A stretch of DNA of 64,000 bases. Source: Glandiceps talaboti (taxonomy: Eukaryota > Hemichordata > Enteropneusta > Spengelidae). The notes below the pieces were generated by a model. That model saw nothing but the letters and a program-made list of their open reading frames with translations, searched no databases and was not told where the DNA came from. The DNA lies in contig NC_135566.1 of assembly GCF_964340395.1 (NCBI RefSeq), forward strand, positions 19,541,297 to 19,605,296, written 5' to 3'. Positions 11,297 to 23,947 of the stretch are shown piece after piece (position 1 is the first letter of the stretch; every line of letters starts with the position of its first letter). Both the position numbers and the translations under genes were made by a program.

Positions 11297-12915
11297 TTAC
11301 ACTACAGGTCCGTTCAATTTACTACATGCCCACAGTAACTTTGATGTAGTAATTTCCTTCTCTGTGTATTTCTCCCATAGCTTGAATATTCTTCCCTGCA
11401 AACTCTTGCAGGATTTTCTCTGATAACGACGTAGCTGTCCCTCTCTTACACACTTCACGTTCAGATCTGTCAGACTGGCTTCTTTATGTAGTAGTGGAAT
11501 TAATAGATATAACTGCAACTTGCATTGCTATTTATTCTTCTGTGCCACCCTTCCACATCATTATTGGTATGCACTGGATTCATGAAGACACTCCAGGATG
11601 AAGGTGGCCAGGTACTGCTGTGAATCCATGTATTTCCAATGTAATTTATTAGAGGTTGTATGTCAGGAGTAGACCTCTCTGCCAAAGCTTGAAACGAATC
11701 TTCGACGTGTTCTGCAGGGAGGAAAGGTAATGCCATCAACTACTTAATGAAATTGTGAGTGGCTCCATTCAGACTTGCAAACCAAGCTATTACACCTTTC
11801 TCCACACAGCTTGCATCCAATGGAAGCAACAGCCTTGAATGCCCTTCATAAACCAACTTCAAAGTCCATTTCAAACTTTTCTACTCTTAGGTTTGGTACC
11901 AGTCTCTTAATTGCCTTTAACACCTTCTTGTAGTCTTTCTTCTCACGCCTTGATATAAGTGCAAAGACCAGAGGTACTTGCGTCACGTTCCCATCTGGAC
12001 CCTTCATGAATGTATGTATTGACAACATCTGGTAAAATGGCTGGTGTACTATTTTGAATGTCGCATCAACGTACCAAGACTTCGACTGGCTCAGGACTTC
12101 TGCTTGTTGCGATGTATAGAAAATCAGATGACGGGCTCCTTCAATAGTAACATCTTTCTGCAGAAAACCCGGAGGGATGAAACTTAAGTCAATGTCAAAA
12201 TTCAAATCGTGTGGTTCCTCTGGTCGTAAATGTTGCCTCAGACGATTTGCAGTGCAGATAAGGTTTGTTGTAGTAGGAAGACTGTCAGATGGCTGGTCTG
12301 GACCAACATCTTCAACTATAATTTTTTCAACTATGTCTCCTGCTGAACGGAATAACTCATTTCTTGCTACACTCTTAACCTTCAATGTTGTTCTCGTTGC
12401 GATTCCGGGTTGGCCTGGGTGGTTATGACCATGTAGTCCAGCAATGTATGAATGTCCGTGCTGTAACACAGATGCGGGACAGCGAATGAGTTTATTAGTG
12501 CGTACACGACACCGCCAGGTCTTGCTTGATGTTTTGTTTATCTTAATATTGTATATATATCCATGACTGTCGTTGTCTGAAGATGGTTCTGGATCATTGG
12601 TTTGGTTGATGTCAGGTTTTGGATCATTGGTTTGGTTGATGTCAGGTTTTGGATCATTGGTTTGGTTGGTGGCAGGTTCTGGATCCTCGGTTTGGTTGGT
12701 GTCAGGTTCTGGATCATCGGTTTGGTTGGTGTCAGGTTCTGGATCATTGGTTTGGTTGGTGTCAGGTTCTGGATCATTGGTTTGGTTGGTGTCAGGTTCT
12801 GGATTATCGGTTTGGTTGGTGTCAGGTTCTGGATCATCGGTTTGGTTGGTGTCAGGTTCTGGATCATCGGTTTGGTTGGTGTCAGGTTCTGGATCATCGG
12901 TTTGGTTGGTGTCAG
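11297..12915 (-). pseudogene. MULE-type DDE transposase with FLYWCH zinc finger (Mutator superfamily), degenerate
   Basis: Reading right to left on the minus strand there are four parts. (1) 12915-12591: an in-frame 10-residue repeat, DDPEPDTNQT, about 11 copies. (2) 12565-12420: a FLYWCH finger, GYIYNIKINKTSSKTWRC, then C-P-A-S and H-G-H-N-H, giving the W-x-C / C-x-A / H-x-H pattern. (3) 12400-11846: the MULE core with SWYVDATFKIV (first catalytic Asp) and PLVFALISRREKKDY. (4) 11739-11297, in other frames: TNNDVEGWHRRIN (catalytic Glu region) and LLHKEASLTDLNVK. Stops and frameshifts at about 11846, 11740 and 11510, plus a 4-nt deletion in the outermost repeat, show it is inactive. Upstream (12916-13030) another open frame with similar Thr-rich sequence may be the original N terminus. 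Terminal repeats were not found. Confidence 0.88.
12591..12915 (-). repeat. 30-bp minisatellite, about 11 copies, in frame with the transposase relic
   Basis: On plus, the unit is GGTTTGGTTGGTGTCAGG plus TTCTGGATCATC. The 30-bp period keeps all three frames open, so other frames also give spurious repeat ORFs. Only the minus frame DDPEPDTNQT joins the FLYWCH finger. Confidence 0.93.
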
Positions 12916-14458
12916 GGATCAGTGGTTTGGTCGGTTACTTCTGTAGACAGATGTGTGCTGTCAGCAAGGGTTGTAGTATAAATAGGGATGAGGCATTTTT
13001 CATGGATTTTTGAAGAATAAAACAACTGTTCTATGTTTTAAATCAAATGACCGAAAGTATTGCTGGGTATCGCGTAATGAAATGTTTGAAAAGAAATCAA
13101 GAAACTGACACCTTGATTGACCTTACTTAAATGAATTAGAATTTCCACTTGCCCAAGGGGGCAAACCTACTTGCCCACAATATTTATTCATGATTATATT
13201 ACATTTAATATGTCCATCAGTGTTGGTTGTCTTGACCTCTGTCCTTTGTTAACTAGTGTTCAGTTGGTTGGGTTGGCTCAAACAGATGAAGAGCAGGACC
13301 ATCTATGGATATTCGCATCAGCATATCAAGTGTTTTTGGATCGAGACTAGATCTCCAGTCAGATTTTATTCTGTTCATACATGAGGCACCGGAGCAGTTT
13401 CACTTATGAAGAATTTCAATGCCTTGTAAAGTCAAAAAAACTTGTTTATTGTTCCATGGTCTAAAGTTACAAATTCATACATAGACCCTCCAACAAGTGT
13501 GTAATCAATGTTAATAAAACACGAAAGTAGTTCCAACCATTCATCAAATACCCCTCTTTGTTACACATGTAATCCAAGCATTTACTTGCCCAGCTGTTCC
13601 AGAGGGGTGTAATTGTAACAGCATTGAATGGCTTTTCGAAAGAGTTGTGACATCCCCTAAATAGTGAATGTACATAAATGACACCCACCACAAAGAGTAA
13701 GGGAGTAAGGTTTTTTCATGGCACAGCAATAGTACACTGTAAAGTGTTTCTTACGTGACCCCTTCGGGTTGGCAAAGTGTGAACAGAAATCACTAAACTC
13801 ATACCTTGATTGCTGTTACCCACTGTATAAAGAAGAAGTAAGTTGAAATAATAGGACTTGAAATGCCTTCTGCAGGCCGATAAGGTAGCCTGACCAAGAG
13901 GTTGTACTGTTCTTACTTTAACTACCATGCGTAATAATACTGTGTAGTACTTCAGTCGGTAGTGGTTATAGGTCCTAGGTGGCTCGAGGACAAAATCTGA
14001 TGTGGTAACCAATTTGCACCAAGTAACATTGATATCGCTGAAACGTGATACCAAAAATGTAAAACACCACAGACCAAAATTACTTGTACATACAATAATC
14101 AGCTTTATACACATTTGTGGATTTTTTAAAATCCAAACTGGGCTTTCAAACTTTCAGTTATGCAGTAAATATGTCATGAATTCTCATAAGTTTGCCATGT
14201 GATTGAACCTCTGTCTACATGTAACCTATATAGCTTGAAGAGCTGTTGTAGAAATTGTACATACATGTAAATACTCCATATTTTCTCAAACAAAACACAG
14301 CTACCCTATAATTGTCAGCATCTATAAAGCTCCACCTGTAGGAGGTGAATCTAATTCACTCTATAAAAGACAAAAAAGTTGTCATCAATTTTGAAGAATT
14401 GTAGGAAATGACACTGCTTGCCATTAAAACTGTTAAAACTTGTTACATTCTGTTTCAG

Positions 14459-14590
14459 GTGTTGACCAACAGTTCATCTGGGTATTTGGTTGGAGATTGT
14501 CTAACCTATGCTGATATGACTTTGTTTGAGGCTTTACTCAACACCGAGGAGGTCATTCCAGGTTCTTTGACAGAATTTCCCAAAGTGCAG
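14459..14590 (+). CDS. Alpha-class-like GST, exon 5 (residues 135-178)
   Basis: A 132-nt exon (TGTTTCAG acceptor, GTATGG donor), phase 0 both sides. It contains SGYLVGDCLTYADMTLFEAL, the conserved GST C-terminal folding motif (YLVG-D-x-L-T-x-AD, N-capping Thr150/Asp153). EEVIPGSLTEFPKVQ follows and matches the alpha-class EE-x(5)-L-x-x-FP pattern. Confidence 0.96.
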
Positions 14591-14984
14591 GTATGGGTTT
14601 CTTTATTGCTAAAATCAGGGAGTACAAAATGCGTCTGATGACACAACAATTTTGTTGCTGTTTGAGGATAGATTTTGATGTAAAGGAGTATGTGTGATGT
14701 GAAAGTTCAAGATTTCTACTTTGGGAAATGTGCACATGTCTGGTTCTTCATGCAAAATATTGCCAACACAAAAATAGCATGAATATTTAATACATAATTA
14801 TTCCTTTAACCATCTCAGAGTTGAACCAATATCTCAGGTTTGAACCATCTCAGAGTTGAACCATCTACTATTATCCATTCAGAAAGCAAAGATGGTAATA
14901 TACATTTTCAAATCTGCCCACACTGGCATCGATATTAGTGATCATGTAAATTATGCTCACTTGAATACTCAACTCCCTGAGGAG

Positions 14985-15202
14985 CATACAATCCATTGCA
15001 GCCTTTATAAGTGCATAGGATTAAAGCATTGACATTGCAACCTCTATCCTACCAGGTCCCCAATTATACAGCTGGGCTGATTGAGACACAGTCATGGTTC
15101 AAATCTTGCCGTAGGACTTTAGCCATTCAGAAACAAATGGCAGCAGTGGGGCTTGAACCTGCAACCTGTAGATTCCAAGCTGACCACTGCACTGTAACCA
15201 TT
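14985..15202 (-). mobile_element. tRNA-derived SINE (head on the right)
   Basis: The minus strand carries an RNA polymerase III B-box-like AGGTTCAAGCCCC (15160-15148), with an A-box-like CAGTGGTCAGCTTGG upstream at the usual spacing, then a tRNA-unrelated body (GGACCTGGTAGGATAGAGG, TTTAATCCTATGCACTTATA). The right end touches the next element. The 64-residue plus-strand ORF across it is not a gene. Confidence 0.68.
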
Positions 15203-15204
15203 TA

Positions 15205-18200
15205 GTCAGGACACCAAGGTCCAAAAAGTGGCTTAAAACAAGAGTTACTTTACATGGTTTAAAGTACAATTTTGATACCATATTTGGTTAGAGTAATATC
15301 TAGGCCTTCAGAAAACTGATGTTGCCCCTCTAGACTCTCTTACGCAAACTCACAGGAGGCAGTTTCCATGGTAACAGTGACATTATTTTGAAGGATGCTA
15401 AACGTTAAAAAACGTCATATCTCAGGCTCTAGAAGTGCTGTAATCATAATCAAAGTATGTGTATATATGTTATGGGAGACAGGCACCTCATTGATTATAT
15501 GACATTTCCGATCAACATTCAAAGTCATAATAAAAATTCAAGGTCATCTTATTTTTTCTATATTTTTATTAAAACTCTGGCAGAAAATTTTATATAATTA
15601 ACATCAGGCATAGTTGTTATTGCTGAAAATCAGTCATAAATATAACAAATGATATAGTCTTTCAGGAAAAATACAGTAAAAGCCTATTTGAAGATGCTTT
15701 ATTACAAAATCCTGTTACCAAGACAACTGATATCAAGATCTGCAATTATGAAAAATATGACAATACTGAAGATCTCAAGTCCCAAAGTGCTATAGATTTG
15801 ACCGAAGTGTCTGTACATGGGTTTTAGGGGATGGGCAACTCACTGAATGCAAGATCTTTTTTATCCAAGGTCAAGGTCATTGTCCAAATTCAAGGTCATC
15901 TTAATTTTTCATTCTTTTTAATCAACAAATCACCGAATTATTACAATAGTTAAAATTAAAGATAATGTTATATGCTACCAAAAGGTCATAATAGAAAGAC
16001 AATGGCAAAAATATATTAGACATTGCTTTGAAATTACACAAATGAAATTACCGGGTCAACAAAGTAATGTTACCTCATCAACTGATTTGGTATCTTGAAT
16101 AATTCTCAAATAGTTTAATGCTGTATATCTTGGTGTCTGAAAGAGCTATGAGTATGATGCAATTGTCATTACATTGGTTTTGAGGGATGGACTACATATT
16201 GGTTACGTGTATTTTACGTATTAGATTAAAGTCAAACCTGACATATTACTGCTGAGGAAGAAACATCACGACTCCTATCAGATATCGTTGCTTAAACGGC
16301 TACAAATTCAACGTAGAAGAGGAATCACAACTAAACTTGAAATTAATCACCCAGTATGGGTAAATAAAGAGAAAACCATATTTCAGAAACAACTTATTAT
16401 TGCAAAGGAAGAAATATACTAAACACAGCAGACATAATTATCAACATTATTCAAAGATATTTGCTTGGTGGAACAAAACAAAACAAAATTAATAATGATA
16501 ATACAATAGAATAATATATAACTGTATTGCCAATTGCTCAAATTGCATTAGAAATTGGCTTTCCACGTGCACTCACAAAAAGAGGTAAATAAAATTGAAA
16601 ACTAAAGATTGTAAAGAAAACAATAATTGAATAAAACATTGGAAAGCAAATGCAAGTGAAATATAAAAGCAATAGATAAAATTGATGTAACACATCAAAC
16701 AATTTAAAATACAAATGATGCTAAAGATACAAATGCAGATACAAATAATATGAAACTAAAACAAATGGTAAAAGGTCCTAAGACTGGTTTAAAATACAAA
16801 TCGCAGATTTCTAAAATGTTCTGATTTCGTTTTTATACTCCTATACCGCCTATCTGAGGGTAACAGTTCTAAAAATGTATGTGCCGGATGACTGGAATCC
16901 TTGATGATGGATGTAGCTTTATGAATGGATCTGGAATCATTTGATAGATTGATTGTAAGGATGGTGATTCTGTACCGATAATTCTCTGTGCTGTCTGGAC
17001 AGCTCTCTCAAGTCCAACAACTCATCGTAGGTGATGTTGTTAAACCAGACTCTCTATGACAGTGTGGTAAAAAATGACTAAAATACAACCATGACTCATT
17101 CTAAATTTCTTTAAACGTCTCAGAAAATAAAAACGCTGTTGTGCTTTCTTTACAAGGTGTTCAGTATTTGTTTACCAAGACAGTCGATGTGAAAGATGAA
17201 TACCCAGGAATTACGAAAATACTGACATAATATATAATATAAAATAAAAGCACTTGGTAAAGGGCTGGCATTCATTTCCACACAAAAGTCCTCAACAAAA
17301 ATGTTGAATATGTAACTAATCAGAAAGATGAATGATTTTTCATGCATAATCCATCTGAAATATCTGTAGTAAGATATAAAATATGAAAACGTCCTTTAAT
17401 AGACTAAAATCTATATGGACACCACATATACTATCTAGAAGCAACAGCAGGAGAAGCATTGTCGAAAAATCCTTCAACAGTATATGTAAAGCCTCAAAAT
17501 GCGACATGATCACCCTTTATCTAAAAACGTATGTATCAGTGAGTTGCCAGTAGAGTTTTGAGACCTTGAGATACACCACTTTCAGTTTTTTACATAATTC
17601 TGTATCATTCTCGATTTAAATCCTGGTTACAAACTTTTGTAAATAAGTATCGGGAATGAAATATACACCGAGCTTGAGTCAAATGTAGGATCCTGTCTGC
17701 AATTTACAAAGCCAATCAAGTTACGTCAAATTAGTTAATCTTAAAGTCTAAACAATCTCTACTAACCAATCCTATATATTTCTAATTGACCAATCAAATG
17801 AAGATCAATATCAAATTCTAGCCAATATGTATGGAATGTAGGAAAACTTTCATTTCTGTGTGATCTGTAGGTTTTTTGTTAGATGTCAATAAAGTACGAG
17901 TGGCTATCTTTATAGTACTTGGTTGTACAGGCGTCAAGCTGACCCTAAATATGCCTTTGTTACAAAATTTATGACAGACTATACAATTTGCTATCTGATG
18001 TCTGCAGCAGTTTATAGCAAAAAATTTATGTGGGTGTTCGATAAAAGTGAAAAATTGAGGTGACCTTGTAATTAGACTATGACCTTGACCTTGGATTGAA
18101 ATGACCTTGTGATAAGTGTGTTGCCCGTCCCCTAAAACCTATATATAGACACTTCCATCATATCTAGCACTTCGGGACCCTGCGATATTCAGTACCTTCA

Positions 18201-19076
18201 TATTTTGGTGATCTTGCTACCAGTTGTCTTGGTAACAGAAGTTTGTCATAAAAGCAGCTCAGTATATGCCTTTGCTGTGTTTTTCCTGAAAGACTATATA
18301 ATTTGCTATTTGCTGAGCGATTTTCATCTGTAAAGATCATGTGTGATGTTAGGTATAGAAAAGACTCCGACGGTATTTTAATAATTACAAAAAATTAAGA
18401 TGACCTTGAATTTTTTAACAATGACCTTGACCTTAGATCAAAAGAATCATGTAATCAGTGAATTGCTTGTCCCCAAATCCCTATATACAAACATTTACAT
18501 CATGTTAATAGCACTTTCAGATTAGTATATTAACACGTTGGTATAATTGGGGATATTGACAGCAGTTGCCTTGGTAACAGCTTTTTGGTACAAAACAACT
18601 TCATATATACTTTTTTCACATTTAAGGAAAGATTGTATGTTTGGCTATTTTCTGACCGACTTACAGCTTTACCACTCATATCTGACGGAAGTATACAGAA
18701 AAGTTTCAATGAATGTTTCGATCAAAGTCCAACAAATTAAGTTGAACTTGAATTTTGACTATGACCCTGAGCTTGAATCGAAAAGGTCATGTAATGGTTG
18801 AGTTCCCTGCCCCCTAAAATATATATATAAACATACTTTAATTGTAATTATGCCATTTCTGGGGCACGGGATATGATGTGTTTAATGTTTTAGCATCCTT
18901 AAAATAATGTCAATGTTACCATGGAAACCGTCTCCTGTGAGTTTGCGCAAGAGAATCCAGAGTGACGACATCAGTTTACAGAAGGCCTAGATGTTACTCT
19001 AACCAAACATACTGCCCAAATTTGTACTTCAAGCCGGGCAATTTTTTTTCAAAATTTTCAGCCTTGGCACCCTGAC
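15205..19076. mobile_element. Foldback element, 3.9 kb, with AGGTCA-rich arms, flanked by TA
   Basis: The left arm (15205 to about 16150) and right arm (about 18050-19076) are inverted copies. The ends read GTCAGGACACCAAGG and, reversed on the right, GTCAGGGTGCCAAGG; TA flanks both (15203-15204, 19077-19078). The arms are built from repeating modules, each with AAGGTCA or TGACCTT. The direct repeat AGGTCAAGGTCA lies at 15868-15879, with reversed forms at 18080-18091 and 18422-18433. A right-arm copy also lies at 28770-29351. No transposase frame was found. Confidence 0.82.
16790..17215 (-). pseudogene. LINE reverse-transcriptase C-terminal fragment
   Basis: The minus strand gives LGIHLSHRLSW, a stop, then NTEHLVKKAQQRFYFLRRLK and FRMSHGCILVIFYHTVIES. 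After frameshifts come RAVQTAQRIIGTE, then IHKATSIIKDSSHPAHTF and LLPSDRRYRSIKT. The order 'NT..L.KKAQQR.YFLRRL', 'FY.TVIES', 'SHPAH..F.LLPS.RRYR' is the well-known LINE tail. It sits in the central part of the foldback element and has at least one stop and two frameshifts. Confidence 0.85.
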
Positions 19077-19389
19077 TAATTACACCATCATGACTCAATT
19101 TCTTCTTCAACAAGTCACAAAGTTTGTTTTTGACAAGCCCATTTTAAATTAAGAGAGACACAAACAATCTAGATGGACTACAATATATTGTAGATTAGGT
19201 CCCATTTGCACGTTGATGATTTCAAACAAAAATGTTAAAATCAGTAAGTCGTTTTCATGCATTTACACAATAAGCAGACAAATATTTTTGACCATTTACA
19301 TGGAAACACCAAAGACAGAACAAATTGAAAATGATACTGTTGCTAATGTGCCAATTGTCATTGATAGGGTCAGTGTTTTCAGTTTGTTC

Positions 19390-19451
19390 CATTTTTAGCA
19401 CAACTGAACTGAAGGTTCAATAGTGCTATAGGCATGTCTGTCTGTCTGCCA

Positions 19452-19532
<81 letters not shown>

Positions 19533-20770
19533 CAACTTAAAATCAAAAACTGCTGGACCGATTGCTTTGATATTTGGTGGTCATGTTACTTCTGGTACCT
19601 AGTTGGGATATTGTTCAAATGAAAATGATTGCATCAGAGATGTTGGTTTTGGGTCAAACAATGTGATTTTGGGTCCAAAAACTTAAACTCCAAAACTACT
19701 GGGCAGATTGGCATGAAATTGATGGGGACATTCTTAGATGTGGGTAAATTAAGATTTGTTCATTACATGATGATTCCCTTGTAATATGCAAATTAGGGCT
19801 AAAATGTGTCTTTTTGGTCAAAAACCTATAATTCCAAAACTACTCAGCAGATTGGGGTGAAATTTAAGAGGGATGCATCTGTGGGTGTATAGATGAAGAT
19901 TTATTAAGCATATAATGATCTCATCAGTAATATGCAAATAAGGTATAAAAATGTGAATTTTGGTCAAAATTTATATCTCAAAAAGTACTTGGTAAATGAG
20001 ACTGAAACTTGATGAGATGTTTCTAGAAGAGTTATTCTGCAGATTTTCTTCAAAAAAGTTGTGACACAATTGGCCCTAGCAACCATGACCACGCCCTTAG
20101 CAACAACCGAAAGGTAGTATATTTTGCTCAAATAACAACATCTGGTAGGCAAGTGAGTAAACTTTCAAAAAATGTATGCAAATATCCCTAGCAACAAGAC
20201 CATGCCGATAGCAACAGCCAAATGGTTGTGTATTTCACAAAGATAATGACAGGGATTAATAGACAATTGAACAAACATTCAAAAATGAATGAAAATTTGC
20301 CTAGCAACAAGACCAAGCCCATAGCAACAACCAAATGATTACGTATAATGCGAAGATAACAACAGGCATCAGTAGACAATTGAATAAACATTCAAAAAAT
20401 GTATGCAAATGTGCCTAGCAACAAGACCACACCCTTAGCAACAGCCAAATGATCATGTATATTGTGAAGGTAACAGGGATTAGTAGACAATTGAATAAAC
20501 ATTCAAAAAATTTATGTAAATTTGCCTAGCAACAAGACCACGCCCATAGCAACAGTCAAATAATGACGTGTATTACAAAGATAACAGGAATTGAAAGACA
20601 AATGAATAAACATTCAAAAAATTGCACATATCACAAAGATAGTAACATGGTTGGATAGGCAACTTGATAGTCATTCAGCAAATGAACACCTATTGTTAGC
20701 ATGGACTAGCATATGGATAAACATTTTTAAAAACTGTACAGTTGTGCTACAATACCATTGGCGGTATTTT
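19390..20770 (+). mobile_element. Dispersed repeat, copy C (longest copy)
   Basis: Order of parts: hairpin (AGCACAACTGAACTG / GGTTCAATAGTGCT, 19397-19427); TATAGGCATG; TCTG and a (TG)n tract (19436-19528); three diverged modules of about 120 bp with CAAAACTACTGGGCAGATTG; then a tandem block (20070-20640) of about 110-bp units with CTAGCAACAAGACCACGCCC. Copies A and B share subsets of these parts. Short ORFs here are artefacts. Confidence 0.75.
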
Positions 20771-21107
20771 TTCATGAATGGTACACACATGATTAGAAAT
20801 TTTGTGTAGAAAAATTACATGTGATGAGCTATCAGAGATGGACTGTACTGGGAATGGAATTGTTGATATCCATTGATAGATTACATTATATCAACATGTC
20901 ACAATAATGGTACCGGTTTTAGTTTGCGTCTGTAATTGCTTGTCAAACCGATTTTTGATTTTGCCTTTTGAATACAACATTAGGTTTGCTAACCTCAATG
21001 CAGACACTTTGTTTTTACTTTTGCAAATAAAAGAAGGAACCACGCTTTTGTTGTCTGTGATATTGTTATATGCTTTTATATATGCAATTCATCTTTATTA
21101 TTTATAG

Positions 21108-21224
21108 GAATTTAAGGAAAAAGTGGGTGCCTTACCACGCATCAAGGAATTCATGGAAGGACCACAGAGGAAGGGGAAGAACACTCCCGAATACGTCAAA
21201 CATGCACTGAGTGTGCTTTACTAA
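21108..21224 (+). CDS. Alpha-class-like GST, exon 6 (residues 179-216 and stop)
   Basis: Last coding exon, 117 nt with TAA at 21222-21224. It reads EFKEKVGALPRIKEFMEGPQ then RKGKN and a tail ending HALSVLY. The F-K-x-x(4)-LP-x-IK-x-F and RK-x(6)-YV patterns match the C-terminal helix region that covers the H-site in alpha-class enzymes. No peroxisomal or secretory signal is visible, so the protein should be cytosolic. Confidence 0.94.
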   Translation, partial: EFKEKVGALPRIKEFMEGPQRKGKNTPEYVKHALSVLY

Positions 21225-23270
21225 ACTGAAGTTCACAGGTTTACATTACACAGAGTACTGTTATACATAATTTGTAGGTAGGATGTGCCTTGTGGACAGA
21301 GTTATCAGAATCTCTCCAAACTATACCATATGAACGCATATTTCTGGTTCTTTTGAAATGATAAAAAAAATGTATGTCATTGTATTTTGGGAACAAGATT
21401 TGATGATGTTGTTACATTTGCTATTCCATTGTAGCAATATGGCATGATATGATGTGAATGTATTTTTGATTTGATAGTAAACCTATTGGAATGCCCAGTT
21501 TTGAAGAACTTCATTTAAAATGAATTTGGCATAAAATAACAAATAATGGGCAATGTTTCTTCTGAAATCATTTCCCAAATGGAATGCAACCATTTATCTT
21601 TTAGCCTCATCTGTATGCTGTGGTAAAAATGTTTATTTTTATATCCATTTCTTCTTTAAGATCACCTATTTGAAAGATTTGAATATGGAAATAATCTTTA
21701 ACATTCATAAATGTACGGTTAAAGTAATCCTTACCGCAAATATAATATCAAATTATGAGTATAATAATCAAGTAAAAAATGTTCTGATAATTCAATCAAT
21801 TAGACAATCAAAGTAATATATGTCCTATCTTAAACAGAAGTGTCAGAAAACATGTAAGAATGCTTAATATACCCCGGTACTGTGAACCTGGATACTTTTA
21901 CTACTAGAAAATTTTGCAATTTCACAGATGTCAACAAGTTCTCAAAGGCTAATTTTTACAAATTACCACATTGGTACGTTGTGTTCATGTACAAGGAGGC
22001 ATTTTAGACAGTACTTATTTTTTGCATTTTTTTCCCTGTGAAATAAGCGAAAATTAATCTTCAGTGATTATTTCCAGGTTTACAGTAGATCCCAGTTATT
22101 TTCAGATTATTGAAATTAATCTTTGTTTCTTTGAGATTTATGATATTGAAGTCTTGGTTACTCAATAAAGAAACTAACCTAAGCTCAATGTCATTCAACT
22201 CTTAGCTGAAGTTTTGCTAAGATTTTGAAACAACTCAAAGAGAGCAAGGGAAGGCAATGTAGTTATTCTATGTCACTCTAAATCTAAAGGTTTTGAAACA
22301 ACTCAAAAAGAGCAAGGGAAAAGAATCTGTTATGGTAAAACTTATATCCTAATGTTAAATTATATTTTGATGGGCCCGTTAAAACCCTTGGGAAATACGA
22401 AATAGATTTTACCAACTTTTAGATCATTATAAAACACTGTACTGTTTAACATCTATAAAGGGGAACAAGACTGAGACCAATTTTATCTTAGCTGCATCTC
22501 TTACATGCTAAAGGGAATAGAACAGTTATTTTCACTAATTCTGTATCTTGCAACCGTTCTTGAACAAAGTTATAAGAATTTTAAATCTGGCTTAAAAAAG
22601 ACCTCTTACACTGGGAGAAGGCATTGTGGGAAATGAACAAAGTAAGGAGCTTAACCATTGTTTGGGCAAGGTTTCAAAAGTTGTGAAACTTGTAAATTTG
22701 TTTATTTCCCATGATGCTTCACACCAGTGTCTTTTTCTCAGCCAGTTTCCATAGCTCTTTGTCCGAGAGGCTATGCAATGCAGGGTTGATAAAAGTGACT
22801 TTTCTGTTAAAGTTTCCTAATGTAAGCATAAGAAATACACCTCACTTGTGTTTCAATCAGTTGTAACTCCCAGCAGTGTTATTTAGCCAGTATTGTTACA
22901 TATCATCCTTTTCTGATTCATAAAATGTATAAATTGAACAACTGTCTATAGAGAGATTTTCAGCAAGTAATTGATAATGACTGAACATGAATATACATCA
23001 TTAAGTAGAACAAAAACTAAAGTAATCAAGAGAACAGTATCAAAATCTAGACTTTTGTTATTGGACTCAGAGGCTGTCATATACATCAGTGATGTGAAAG
23101 ATTTTTAAGTTCTTAAAAAGTAAATTTGTCATTTTTATCTAATACACCTCTGATATGATGAGAACATGTAATGTAATGTCATAGAATGTAACTTCTTCAA
23201 ATTGTTCCTCTGTAATGTGATTTTTTGTGTGTGGCAAAAAGTGCATAGCATCAAATAAAACTTGTAGTAA
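21225..23270 (+). other. Probable GST 3' UTR with candidate poly(A) signals
   Basis: AATAAA occurs at 22164-22169 and at 23254-23259; the latter is followed by a T-rich and TG-rich stretch, as expected downstream of a cleavage site. The gap holds no other gene. The real 3' end needs transcript data. Confidence 0.5.
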
Positions 23271-23295
23271 TGTCAAAATGTTTTTTTTTTAAGTG

Positions 23296-23297
23296 TC

Positions 23298-23331
<34 letters not shown>

Positions 23332-23455
23332 TGTGCGCGTATGTGTGTGTGTAAAACTGAGTATCATGAGTGAAACCTCAAGCCATGCGTGCGTGTGTGT
23401 GTGTGTGTGTTTGTGTGTAAAACATTGAGTGTTGTGAGTGAAACCTCAAGCCATC
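23296..23455. repeat. Duplicated (TG)n + GTGAGTGAAACCTCAAGCCAT module
   Basis: Two tandem copies, about 80 bp each, of a TG tract followed by AAAAC...GAGTG.TGAGTGAAACC. From 23456 to 23940 no feature is recognised. Confidence 0.8.
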
Positions 23456-23947
23456 TTCATTTCTCCTGTATCTGTGTCTACTGATAATAATGTTAATAAC
23501 ACATGTAACAGTCAACTTCCCGGTTCCAAGATGCATTGCACGAGAGAACGCCACTTACTCATGTCACATTCTCCGCACACTATAATCATGATAATTCATG
23601 ATATTTGTGAGGCTAGCCCATGAGACAACGCGCGTCCACTAACAAGAGCTACCACTAAACAATAGACGGTCAGTAATTTCTGCTCCGTATTAATCGGCAA
23701 TCACTAATAATGTAAATGGTATATCATAAAATGACCTTCTACAACCCAAAGTGTACATAAAGGCCTTCATTTTCTCGAGTCGCATTCGCCTTTAACTGCA
23801 CGATATTACATGTACGAACCTTCACGTACGTGAAGTTGAAAGATCTCGAAAACATCGATGGCATTCCATACTTGTAGTCGGTCAGATATTTTGCCTGTAA
23901 TGACGGACATATCTCAGACTTTCAAGTAAAGTACAGGCGGTATATTT

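Larger units (their letters stand above)
14591..21107 (+). other. GST intron 5 (6.5 kb)
   Basis: Carries a tRNA-derived SINE, a 3.9 kb foldback element with a LINE fragment inside it, and copy C of the dispersed hairpin repeat. Between 14600 and 14980 and between 20780 and 21100 nothing recognisable is seen. The acceptor is TTATTTATAG. Confidence 0.83.

Noticed and set aside
12573-13013. Plus-strand repeat ORFs over the 30-bp minisatellite
   Set aside because: The 30-bp period keeps all frames open; only the minus frame connects to a recognisable domain (FLYWCH/MULE).
15140-15202. Functional tRNA gene
   Set aside because: Only A-box and B-box-like motifs are kept; no cloverleaf with a 7-bp acceptor stem can be drawn.
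15011-15205. 64-codon ORF overlapping the SINE
   Set aside because: It lies on the antisense strand of a tRNA-derived SINE; the sequence is explained by the RNA polymerase III boxes.
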